The position numbers were made by a program, and so were the translations under genes. The notes beneath the pieces were generated by a model, which had not been told where the DNA came from, did not search any database, and was given only the letters and a program-made list of their open reading frames with translations. Of a stretch of DNA of 64,000 bases, positions 9,160 to 18,000 are shown piece after piece; within the stretch, counting starts at the first letter, position 1, and each line of letters starts with the position of its first letter. The DNA is taken from contig NZ_JAMBNR010000003.1 of NCBI RefSeq assembly GCF_023715205.1, positions 248,001 through 312,000 of the forward strand, in the 5' to 3' direction. The stretch is from Mesobacillus maritimus (GTDB lineage Bacteria; Bacillota; Bacilli; Bacillales; Cytobacillaceae).

Positions 9160-10608
9160 TTAAGCTAGTTTCCTAAGCCCTTTTTTGACTAGCAGCGGGT
9201 AAGCGAGACTTACTAACCCTAGATAAACGACCGCTCCTCCTCCAACTGAAAGCAACATCGTCCAAAACGCTTCATCTGTTAGATAGCGAGCGCTGATTTC
9301 TTTTATCCAAAACGCGCCCACCATCATTGTGATGGAGAGAATAAACGGCTTGGATAACGCTTGTAGATAGTCTTTAAGTGATAACTGAATCAACCAAGCA
9401 AGCAGCCATCTGCCGATGAAGAAGTTCACTAAGCTGACGGTGACATAAGTCCAGGTAACAGTCTCGAGATTCTGACTTTGGACCGCAACCCATAACGCCA
9501 ATCCGTATAAAAGAAGAACGCCCGTGTCCCAGTAAAAGCTGAGATTAGCCTTTCCTTTCGCAAGGAGAACCGAGCCGTTGGGATTCATCAGAACGCGCAG
9601 CAGCCCAACGATTGCCATAATTTGCAGAATTTCCGTAGCTGGTAACCATTGCTTACCAAACACCGTGACAATGAAAACGTCAGCGACCGCAATGACCCCC
9701 AATAACAACGGAAAGCTAACCAGCGCCAGCAATTTGGACATATGGAGAAAGCCTTCTTTTAACGAGTTGTGGTCATGTTGATTTTTTGAAAATAACGGAA
9801 ATGCCACGCGCGTTAAAATTGGGTTGATTTTCAACACTGGAATGGTGACCACTTGGTAAGCTAAATGGTAGAAACCTAGTGCTTCCGCTCCCATAAACCG
9901 ACCAATAAGCAGGACATCTAGATTGGAACCAATGCGATTGACCAGTCTAGATGCAAGCTGAAAGCCTCCAAAAGAAAGGATTTCTTTGCATTCGGCTAAC
10001 CGAAAAACAAAACCTGGCCGCCATGTTTTTAGATAAACACTGAAATAAAGAACTCCTTTTAATGCATAAAATAAAACTTGAGAAATGACGTATGCATAAA
10101 TTGGACTCATCACAAACAAAAGTCCAATTAAGGTAAAAAACGATAAGAACGTGGCGATGATTTCAACAACAGCGAGTGCATTGAATCGCAGTTCTTTTTG
10201 AAGCATGTATTGGCTTTGTTGGCCAATTGGTGCAATAAGAAACATGATGGCTAATAGGCGAACCAACGGCACGAGCTCTTCTTCATGGAAGAAACTTGCG
10301 ATCAAAGGGCTCGCTACCATTAGGACTACAAAAAGAAGGATCCCAACGAGCATATTCAGCCAAAATAGTGTGGACAACATTCTGTTTGTCACCCGCTCTT
10401 TTTGAATAACAGCCGAGCCTAATCCTAGATCAATCAGGATTTGTGCAAAAACAACGATCGTTGTAATCATGCCAACGAGGCCAAATTCAGCTGCCCCCAT
10501 CACATTTGCAAGAAGCGCAAATTGGACAATTTGAATGATGGTAATGAACAGCGACGATGCTCCTGTCCACTTCACTCCTTTATGTAATTGGTTTCGAATG
10601 GTTGACAC
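9160..10608 (-). CDS. tuaB: Polysaccharide flippase (Wzx/MATE-like), TuaB-like
   Basis: This 482-aa protein is an integral membrane transporter with roughly twelve to fourteen hydrophobic segments. The N-terminus (LHKGVKWTGASSLFITIIQIVQFALLANVMGAAEFGLVGM) is characteristic of the polysaccharide transport (PST) family. It would flip lipid-linked teichuronic-acid units across the membrane. The start is GTG at 10608 with CAGGGAA upstream. It lies 19 bp after tuaA, and tuaC follows at once. The family and operon position match TuaB. Confidence 0.9.
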   Translation of the reverse strand: MSTIRNQLHKGVKWTGASSLFITIIQIVQFALLANVMGAAEFGLVGMITTIVVFAQILIDLGLGSAVIQKERVTNRMLSTLFWLNMLVGILLFVVLMVASPLIASFFHEEELVPLVRLLAIMFLIAPIGQQSQYMLQKELRFNALAVVEIIATFLSFFTLIGLLFVMSPIYAYVISQVLFYALKGVLYFSVYLKTWRPGFVFRLAECKEILSFGGFQLASRLVNRIGSNLDVLLIGRFMGAEALGFYHLAYQVVTIPVLKINPILTRVAFPLFSKNQHDHNSLKEGFLHMSKLLALVSFPLLLGVIAVADVFIVTVFGKQWLPATEILQIMAIVGLLRVLMNPNGSVLLAKGKANLSFYWDTGVLLLYGLALWVAVQSQNLETVTWTYVTVSLVNFFIGRWLLAWLIQLSLKDYLQALSKPFILSITMMVGAFWIKEISARYLTDEAFWTMLLSVGGGAVVYLGLVSLAYPLLVKKGLRKLA

Positions 10609-10627
10609 AAAATTTCCCTGCCTTTTG

Positions 10628-11296
10628 TTAACGAGCTCCTTCTCCGGTTAACACCACTTTTACTGTTTTAAGTAAGATTTTTACTTCCAATAAAAATGAA
10701 AGATTTTCGATATATCGAAGGTCGTATTTCAATTTTTCTGCTGGTGTAATATCATAACCGCCACTCACTTGTGCTAATCCAGTCAAACCTGGTTTTACAA
10801 GGAGTCGGTTTTTAAATCCTTGAATTTCTTTATCAAATTGCTCGGTAAACATCGGTCTTTCCGGTCTCGGACCGATGATTGACATGTCTCCTTTCAAGAC
10901 CGATATAAATTGTGGTAACTCATCAATTCTTGTTTTCCGAATAAATGCTCCTACTCTTGTCACCCGAGAATCATTCACTTCCGCCCATTTGGCTCCACCC
11001 TTCTCGGCATCCTGCCTCATGGAGCGAAGTTTAACGATTCGAAAACAAACGCCATTTTTCCCGACCCTCTCCTGAACATAAAACGGGGATCCAGGGGTCT
11101 CTATCACAATCAAACATGCAAACACCAATATAATTGGGGCCGCAAACAGAAGTCCGATACAGGACAATAAAAGGTCCATCATTCTTTTGAAAAAGAGATA
11201 TTGCTCTGCTTGCTTCGAAAGTGTAAGGGTAGTGGGTTTGGTAGCCTTGACAATCGGGTAATCCTGGTAGAAATTCGCGCTCTTTCCAGCATTCAG
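10628..11296 (-). CDS. tuaA: Undecaprenyl-phosphate sugar-1-phosphate transferase, TuaA-like, probable CTG start
   Basis: This initiating sugar transferase loads the first sugar-phosphate onto the lipid carrier. It has the family core RMMDLLLSCIGLLFAAPIILV (membrane hairpin), PFYVQERVGKNG, KLRSM, KTRIDELPQ and SIIGPRPERP. The first ATG in frame (11182) cuts into the usual KR-x-x-D start of the domain and has no ribosome site. The frame remains open upstream, encoding SKQAEQYLFFK before the core. A perfect AGGAGG lies nine bases before a CTG codon at 11296. That start gives 222 aa, the usual size. The first 38 residues are therefore an inference from frame and ribosome site. Confidence 0.85.
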   Translation of the reverse strand: MNAGKSANFYQDYPIVKATKPTTLTLSKQAEQYLFFKRMMDLLLSCIGLLFAAPIILVFACLIVIETPGSPFYVQERVGKNGVCFRIVKLRSMRQDAEKGGAKWAEVNDSRVTRVGAFIRKTRIDELPQFISVLKGDMSIIGPRPERPMFTEQFDKEIQGFKNRLLVKPGLTGLAQVSGGYDITPAEKLKYDLRYIENLSFLLEVKILLKTVKVVLTGEGAR

Positions 11297-11366
11297 AACA
11301 AACCACCTCCTAGGTTGTAGTATAAGGACGAACTTTGAAGGCTGTGTTGAAGTACCATAAAGAAAA

Positions 11367-11411
11367 CGTTAACTTTATGAAGGTTCAGTAAATTTAGTTA
11401 ATTATTGTAAA
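11367..11411 (-). promoter_or_regulatory. PhoP-like direct repeats upstream of tuaA
   Basis: Reading on the minus strand, TTTACA, TTAACT, TTTACT, TTCATA and TTAACG start about 9-11 bp apart. This matches the TT(A/C)ACA-type tandem boxes of PhoP in Bacillus. The B. subtilis tua operon is known to be PhoP-activated under phosphate limitation. They end about 70 bp upstream of the proposed tuaA start. Confidence 0.6.
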
Positions 11412-11470
11412 CTTTTTTACAAAAAACAGGAAAAAGGACACCCCTTCGTGAAAAGAGTGTCCTAGATAAA

Positions 11471-11515
11471 TGGAAGAAAACTGGATGGTGCCAGGCACCA
11501 TCCAGTTTTCTTCCA
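11471..11515. repeat. REP-like palindrome 1
   Basis: A perfect palindrome with 22-base arms around one central base. The core is CTGGATGGTGCC and GGCACCATCCAG with outer GAAGAAAA/TTTTCTTC arms. It lies in the tuaA upstream gap. Confidence 0.9.
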
Positions 11516-11556
11516 CCTTATTTTTACCGAACCTTACTATCTTCTTAATATTTTCC

Positions 11557-11727
11557 TTACAAAACGATGGTAAGCTGTGATTATAGATGGAGAAAAGACA
11601 TTCTTAACGATAGGATGTGTTGTGCGATGACCACTAAAGTCTGCATTCAATTTCTTCTCATCATGGCGCATTTATACTTAAGTTAATTCTTTCTGTAATC
11701 CCTGTCCCTTTTATAGGGATTTTTTTA
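11557..11727 (+). ncRNA. Candidate short plus-strand transcript with terminator
   Basis: TTACAA (11557) and TTATAG (11581) are spaced 18 bp as a weak promoter. AATCCCT/AGGGATT followed by seven T (11697-11727) is a clear plus-strand terminator with no plus-strand gene before it. Between them a 19-codon frame, ATG 11627 to TAA 11686, encodes a hydrophobic peptide with GGATG upstream. It may be a small RNA or a leader peptide. No known family was recognised. Confidence 0.35.
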
Positions 11728-11755
11728 TGTTCATGAAAGGGGATAAGAAGAAACG

Positions 11756-12487
11756 TTAATGAAAGATTGGGGGAGGCTGTTGTTGGGCTGAGCTGTGGTT
11801 CTTTAACGTAATACTCCATTCGCCTTTCTTATTTAATTCGGCGTAGAAAACTTCCGCTACCTGGTCAATATTGTGCTTTTCATTCAATTCATGAAGTAAC
11901 CACTCTTTGTCTTTGTTCAGACCTTTGAGGACTTTTCTATCGATTTTGCCGTCCAAGATGAGAGGAATACTTCCTTCAGCCTCTTGGGAAGAGAGATTGA
12001 GATCCCCTCCTGTCACTGGGCGTTTGTTCATTTTTAGAGTTACCGAGAGCCTACCGCTCGCTTCGACAATTGCCATTTCCACATCGTTGATTTGGAAGAT
12101 ATCCTTCTCTCTTAGCATTTGAAGGATATTATCCATGGAATAATTGATTTTTTTCATGTTTCGTGGGAGAAACTCCCCTTTATATACGATAACCGTTGGT
12201 TCAAATGTCATTATACGCCTCAGGTTATGATTGTTTAATTTTATATAGATGATGAAACGGTGTAGTAGGCCAATTGAAATGACAGCAACAAAGGTATGAA
12301 TATGGTCAATTCTCAGGTCAGCAATGTCCGCACCCAAAACTGTTCCAAAAACTAAAATAACCAATATATCAAAAACGGGAAGTTCCCCGATTGAGCGCCT
12401 TCCCATAAAGAGTCCAATCATAAGCATCAAGGGCAGAACCGTTACAATTCGTCCAATCACTTTTATGCTGTCTATTAAAATATCCAT
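11756..12487 (-). CDS. DUF421/YetF-family membrane protein 1
   Basis: This 243-aa protein has three N-terminal membrane segments, including VIGRIVTVLPLMLMIGLFMGRRSIGELPVFD, and two cytoplasmic repeats of the YetF type (FEPTVIVYKGEFLPRNMKKINYSMD ... LPLILDGKID-like). The family is widespread in spore-forming Bacillaceae; some members are linked to sporulation or germination, but the biochemical role is unknown. It is the second of two adjacent paralogues separated by 30 bp, so it probably arose by tandem duplication and is co-transcribed. It ends PPPIFH, as does its neighbour. Confidence 0.88.
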   Translation of the reverse strand: MDILIDSIKVIGRIVTVLPLMLMIGLFMGRRSIGELPVFDILVILVFGTVLGADIADLRIDHIHTFVAVISIGLLHRFIIYIKLNNHNLRRIMTFEPTVIVYKGEFLPRNMKKINYSMDNILQMLREKDIFQINDVEMAIVEASGRLSVTLKMNKRPVTGGDLNLSSQEAEGSIPLILDGKIDRKVLKGLNKDKEWLLHELNEKHNIDQVAEVFYAELNKKGEWSITLKNHSSAQQQPPPIFH

Positions 12488-12517
12488 CCTCTACTCACCT
12501 CTACGCCTCAGACATTC

Positions 12518-13240
12518 TTAGTGAAAAATCGGAGGAACTCCTGTTTTCAAATGTCCTTTTAATGTCAGGTTTACTTCTCCTTTAGTGTTGACCCCCGCAT
12601 AAAAGACGGTGGATTGATCTTTTACATGCTTTGCGGATAACACTTTTTGAAGCCATTCATCATCTTTTTTAAGCTGTTGTAAAGCCTCTTCTTGAATGAC
12701 ACCATCTAAAATAATTGGGATTTCGTATTCTGCCTTTCCGGCAGGTAAATTAAAGTCCTTGAGGGTAGCGGGGGTTTTTTCTGATGCTAAACGAACGGAC
12801 ATACGGCCATTTGCTTCAATAATTGCTAGCTCCACATCACTCATCTGAAATACGTCTTTTTCCCGGAGCATTTGCAGGACATTATCAATCGTATAATTGA
12901 TTCTTTGTAGATTGGCAGGCAATAATTCCCCTTTGTATATGACAACTGTTGGTTCAAACGTAATGAGATGCCCAAATTTTCGGTAGTTCAATTTAAGATA
13001 AATGATCAGTTTTTGCAATAGAAGAATCGCTAACATAGCTACAACTGTGTGGATATGGTCAATCTCTGGGTCGGCGATATCGGCTCCTACCACTGACCCT
13101 AGAACTAGCATGACAAGGAAATCAAAAACGGGAAGTTCTCCAATCGAACGTTTTCCCATATAGATTCCGATAAATAATAATAACGGCAAAATGGTCGCAA
13201 TTCTCCCAATAACCTTCAAACTGTCCATCAGTACATCCAT
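12518..13240 (-). CDS. DUF421/YetF-family membrane protein 2
   Basis: This 240-aa protein is a paralogue of the next gene, with the same N-terminus (MDVLMDSLKVIGRIATILPL), membrane segments, FEPTVVIYKGELLPANLQRINY and C-terminal PPIFH. A longer frame reaching 13489 runs backwards through a REP-like palindrome and the end of the phosphatase gene, so it is discarded. The ATG at 13240 aligns with the start of the paralogue; GGGTGG lies upstream. It is likely a cytoplasmic-membrane protein with two small cytosolic domains, of unknown function. Confidence 0.86.
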   Translation of the reverse strand: MDVLMDSLKVIGRIATILPLLLFIGIYMGKRSIGELPVFDFLVMLVLGSVVGADIADPEIDHIHTVVAMLAILLLQKLIIYLKLNYRKFGHLITFEPTVVIYKGELLPANLQRINYTIDNVLQMLREKDVFQMSDVELAIIEANGRMSVRLASEKTPATLKDFNLPAGKAEYEIPIILDGVIQEEALQQLKKDDEWLQKVLSAKHVKDQSTVFYAGVNTKGEVNLTLKGHLKTGVPPIFH

Positions 13241-13304
13241 TATCCAACCACCCCGTCTACCAAAATTTCGTTTGGCCATTTTCCCCTTCTGGACGAATGA
13301 ATGA

Positions 13305-13349
13305 TGGAAATTAACTGGATGGTGCCAGGCACCATCCAGTTTTCTTCCA
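13305..13349. repeat. REP-like palindrome 2
   Basis: Core CTGGATGGTGCC/GGCACCATCCAG with GGAAA/TTTTCC-type outer arms. It lies ten bases past the alkaline phosphatase stop codon. Confidence 0.9.
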
Positions 13350-13358
13350 ATCCCAGAG

Positions 13359-14831
13359 TTAGTCCTCCATTCGATATCCCATGAGGTCAGCGATTGTTTT
13401 AGGGATATCGGTATTATTAAGCACTCCCTCAAATTTGTCTGAGCCGACGCCATAGGCAAACACTGGAACAAGGTTCCCTGTGTGGCCACCAGTACTACTT
13501 AAAGACCTGGTTGCACTGCTCACAATGCCTCCGTGATAATGTTCCGTTATCATACTTCCGATTTCCCACCCCACCCGGCGATGAGAATACACTTTATCTC
13601 TAACATTTTTAATTTTCTCGTTAAATTTAACAATCTCCTCATCGGAAATATCCATATTCGCGTAGGTTTTAAACACGTCTCGAATGCTGTCAGCTGTATA
13701 ATCTCCTGTCCGTTCAATTTTTTTTAGCTGTTTTGCCATGAATTCATGAGAAACTTCAATCTGTTTCAAGGCTTTAATATCCATTGCCTCTGTTGCTGAA
13801 ATCCCCATTGTTTCATGGTCTGCCAGCACGACAACCAATGTGTCGCCTCGTTCTTTTGCCCAGTTTGTTACATACTCGACTGTATGATCAAATTCAATTG
13901 TTTCTTTCCAAACACTTGGTAAGTCCGCTGCGTGCGAAGCGTGATCGATGCGCCCTCCTTCAACCATTAAGAAAAAACCGCTATCCCCTTCTGATAAAAA
14001 CTCTAGTCCCTTCTCAGTCATTTCCTTCAGAGACGGTTCTTCGCTTTTCAATTCTTCTCTGTCTAATTTAAAAGACAAATGATCTTTATTAAATAGCCCT
14101 AGAAGCTTTTCCCCAGTTGCTTTAGATAAATCTGCTCGGTTATTAACGAATGTATAGCCATTGCTTTTAAACTTTTCAATTAAATTTACTCCATTCTGCT
14201 GCTCAGGCTCAAAGTCTGATTTTCCACCACCAAGGACTACATCAAGCCCATCATTTAACTGCTGCTTTGCGATTTCCGTTTGATCAGACCAGCGGTTTTT
14301 TACACTAGCTGTAAAGGTTGCAGGGGTAGCATCTGTTACTTTATTCGTCGTAATAATGCCGACCTTTTTTCCACCTTTTTTAACTTTTTTCAGAATACTT
14401 TCAACTGGTTTATTGTCAGGGGTTCGAGCAATCATTTCATTATTGGTTTTTTTCCCTGTTGCCAAAGCCGTCCCTGCTGCAGCTGAATCGGTCACCGTAT
14501 TGTTTTCCGAATAAGTATGAGCAAGTGCTACGTTCGGAAGGGTTTCCATAAATAATCGACCATTCTTTCCATGCTCAAAAAGACGAGCAATCTCCAACTG
14601 ACCAATCCCCATTCCATCTCCAATCATTAACACAACATTTTTAGGTGTTTTTGCGACACTTCCCGGATGATCTTTTTCTTGGAATGGCGGATCGGGATTC
14701 GGAAACAACGCCAATGAATCTAACTCTATTTTCTCTTTTGTCTGGCCATGAACCACGCTTATATTTAAGAAAGATCCTGGTAAATACAGAATAAGAGCAA
14801 CTAAAACCATCCAAATCAAACGTTTATGCAT
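13359..14831 (-). CDS. Secreted alkaline phosphatase, PhoA family
   Basis: This 490-aa phosphomonoesterase has a signal peptide (MHKRLIWMVLVALILYLPGSF ... VHG), metal ligand D72 in MIGDGMG, nucleophile S116 in VTDSAAAGTALATG, and metal-site blocks GGRIDHASHA, LADHETMG and STGGHTGNLVP. It would release phosphate from organic esters outside the cell. TTAAGGAGG lies nine bases before the ATG at 14831; the upstream extension is rejected. A PhoP-type repeat row was looked for upstream and not clearly found. A second, unrelated phosphatase (PhoX) is at 35475. Confidence 0.93.
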   Translation of the reverse strand: MHKRLIWMVLVALILYLPGSFLNISVVHGQTKEKIELDSLALFPNPDPPFQEKDHPGSVAKTPKNVVLMIGDGMGIGQLEIARLFEHGKNGRLFMETLPNVALAHTYSENNTVTDSAAAGTALATGKKTNNEMIARTPDNKPVESILKKVKKGGKKVGIITTNKVTDATPATFTASVKNRWSDQTEIAKQQLNDGLDVVLGGGKSDFEPEQQNGVNLIEKFKSNGYTFVNNRADLSKATGEKLLGLFNKDHLSFKLDREELKSEEPSLKEMTEKGLEFLSEGDSGFFLMVEGGRIDHASHAADLPSVWKETIEFDHTVEYVTNWAKERGDTLVVVLADHETMGISATEAMDIKALKQIEVSHEFMAKQLKKIERTGDYTADSIRDVFKTYANMDISDEEIVKFNEKIKNVRDKVYSHRRVGWEIGSMITEHYHGGIVSSATRSLSSTGGHTGNLVPVFAYGVGSDKFEGVLNNTDIPKTIADLMGYRMED

Positions 14832-14921
14832 TGTTTTCTTCCTCCTTAAACAGGTTCCATTTCCTATTATTTGAAGGGAAATCGTAAGAAACACAGGGAA
14901 AGTTTTCCACTGTAATAAAAC

Positions 14922-14957
14922 AAAAAAAGATGCCCTGTTTTATTTGGACATCTTTTT
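14922..14957 (-). terminator. Terminator after the Ig-repeat protein gene
   Basis: AAGATG.CC and GG.CATCTT form a stem with a T run on both strands. On the minus strand it follows the end of the type VII locus and precedes the phosphatase gene. Confidence 0.8.
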
Positions 14958-15006
14958 AAGATCACTTCATAATTCATAATTATTACAGACTATGATTTCC
15001 AATAAA

Positions 15007-15031
15007 CTGGATGGTGCCAGGCACCATCCAG
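15007..15031. repeat. REP-like palindrome 3
   Basis: Core CTGGATGGTGCC/GGCACCATCCAG with AAATAAA/TTTATTT flanks. It lies about 19 bp past the stop codon of the Ig-repeat gene. Confidence 0.9.
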
Positions 15032-15049
15032 TTTATTTCCACCCACCAC

Positions 15050-18000
15050 TTATTCTTCTTCAGCTGTGGCTGTTTTTCTTCTTCTTACCAGCAGTGCTAC
15101 GGCTAGTCCTAGCGCGGCGATGACGCCGATAATGGATCCGGCGAATACTGGTTTGTTTTCATATAGCTTCACAATTGCAGATTTCTCAGCAATTTCGAAC
15201 GGTAATACTGTCTTTGATTCATTTCCTGCGTCATCTTCCGCGATGACTTCAATTTCATATGAGCCGAAATCCGCTAGTGTCGTTGAATAAACGGTAAAGC
15301 CGTTTGCATCTTCGGTTGTATTAAAATCATATAACTCTCCGTTGATTAGCACAGCTTTCACTTTATCAGTCGGACTATCAAGACGAATCGCAACCTTAAC
15401 TGGTTCGTAGTACGTACCGTCCTTCTCGACTCCGTCAAAGACCACTTTCGGCGGTGTTTTATCAATCATAAACTCGACGCTTAATTGCTGAACATTCCCA
15501 GCTTTGTCTTTGACCTCGAAGTAGAGCACATGCTTTCCTTCAGAAGTAATTGGATCTCCTAACTGATAATCCTGACCATTTAACGTCATGGTAATCACGT
15601 CATAAGCACTGAAGTCCTCAATCAGAAGGTCTGGAATTAAATCACTATTAAAATACTTCTCTGAAATTGGCTCTTTAAACGTAATAACCGGCTTAGATTT
15701 ATCAATTGAGAATACAATCGTCCTTGTAGTCACATTATTAGCCAAATCAGCAACCGTCGCTTTTAACACATAATCTCCTTCTTGATCAAGCTTCGTGTTA
15801 TTGCGATAAGGTTGTCCATTTAATGTAATTGAAACTTTCTTTCGGTCTAAATGAACATCAGAATAAGTGACAACTGGTGCAATATTTTCATTAAAATAGC
15901 CATCAATAACACCTGTTATCGATACTTTAGGGCTTGTCGTATCTAACGTAAAACTTATCTTTAGCGTCGACTCATTTCCCGCTTTATCTCTTGCTAACAC
16001 TTGATATTCATAGTCCATTTCCTTTGATGCCGTTGGAGATACTTTGCCCACGCTCTTTCCATTTAAGGTAACCGACACAATGGAATCATCTTGGTGGCCA
16101 AGAGCAAATTCAGGTGTGAATATTTCATTGATATACTCGCCATCTTTAATCACTCGACTTTGTCCTTTAAACTTAGGCGTGATCACCGGATCTGTTTTAT
16201 CAATTGTAAACTGAACTTCTCTTGAGAAAGAGTTTCCTGCTTGGTCCGTTGCATCGACAACGATATGATATTCACCTTCACCACTAAAATTATGACTGAA
16301 AGATGCAAGTTGGCCATTTACAGAAAAGCCACCAGCATTGTATCTAGCTCCATTTCGAGTCACAGTGACTTTATTGACATCCAAGTTTACATCACGAATC
16401 GCTATTTGAACTGGTTTATCTACATTATAATAGGCACCGTTTTCGACTCCAGTGATTTCAATAGCTGGATTTGTTTTATCAATGGTAAATGTCCGTTTAA
16501 CGGAAACCGGTCCATTGCCAGCCTTATCAATTGATGAGGCGGAAATGGTATACAAGCCGTCTTGAGTAAAGTTATGGCTTAGCTGTGAGTAGGCCTGTTT
16601 CGTTGTGACAAACTTTCCGATATTAAATGGTGCTCCATTTTTTGTAACATTTAATTCCACATCATTGGTTGCGTAGTTTTTCTCGTTAACCGAAATCGTT
16701 ACCTTTTTGCTACTTGGGTTAAACGAGTCTTGTTCTACGCCATCAACTTTCACGACCGGGTTGGTGTGGTCGATAATAAACGCAATCGGCTTATGAGTCG
16801 TTTTTCGTCCCGCTTTATCCGTAGAATTCAAGAACACTTCGTAGTTCCCTTCTTCGGTAAAATCAAATGTGCGTGACCCGACAGTTTTACCTGAAGCTGT
16901 TAGCTTTCCTACTGGATAAGCTTGTCCATTACGAAGAACTTTTAAGTTCGTTTTATTTAAATCAATATTGGTATCATCTACCCGGAAAGTTGCTTTTTTC
17001 CGTTTATAATGCTCGCCATCTTCAATTCCACTGATTTCTAGTTCTGGGTTTGTATGGTCGACCGTGAATATTACTGTTTGAGCGTCCGCTTCGTTCTTTG
17101 CTTTATCCTTCGAAGTGACAGAAATCTTGTATTCAAATTCTTCTTCGAATTTCATTTTAAGCTTGGAAGTTTCATTCCAAACATCCCAATCTCCGACTGA
17201 GACCTTTTTTCTCTCATTTGTTACAGTGTTAGTCGCAGTAACTTCAATGTTTACTTGGTTATTTGCGAAATTATGTTCATCCACTACAATCGAAACCACT
17301 TTATTTTCAGCATCATAGTCCTTGTTTTTCACAGCAGAACCCGTTTTCGCATCTAAAATTTGAATCTTTGGTTTGATCGTATCGATTGTGAACGTACGAG
17401 TTAGGGTTGATTTTTCTACCGTAGCCTTATTTCCAGCTTCGTCTTCCGCAGCTACGGTAATTTTATAATCACCGTCTTCTTTAAAGTCACCATCTTTGTC
17501 AAATACAAGTTCTAGTTTCGAATGCTCTTCTTTATTTTCAAACGGTACTTCTTTAGCAACGCCTTCTTTTTCAACAACGACTTTAACATCATTGCTGTCA
17601 TGATAATATTCGGTTACTCCTACAATGACTTCACCCTTTTGAACAAAGTCTCCCTCAGCAATTCCTTTCATGGTTACAACAGGAGCTGTTCGATCAATTG
17701 TAAATTCATGCGTAGCTGTATTTTTCACTCCGAATTTATCTTCTGAAGTAACGGTGATCTGATAATCGCCTTCTTCTTTAAAAGAAAGATCCATTTGGCC
17801 GCCGAAGCGCCACTTCAATTCTTTTAAAATCGTCCATTTTTCAGGCTTCAACTCTGTCACTTCATCGCGGTTTGTCCGTGTTATTTCAACGGTCGTCTTG
17901 TTTTTATTAAACGTAAAGTCATGAACGCTTAGCGTCACATCTACTTTTTCCGCATTGGTATGCTTACCGTTTTTAATGCCTGAGAATTGAATATCAGGTG

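Noticed and set aside
11031-11306. 91-codon frame overlapping the start of tuaA
   Set aside because: It is in another phase from the conserved sugar-transferase domain and shows no family pattern.
12518-13489. Longer N-terminus for DUF421 protein 2
   Set aside because: The extension runs through a palindrome and into the phosphatase gene; the paralogue aligns from 13240.
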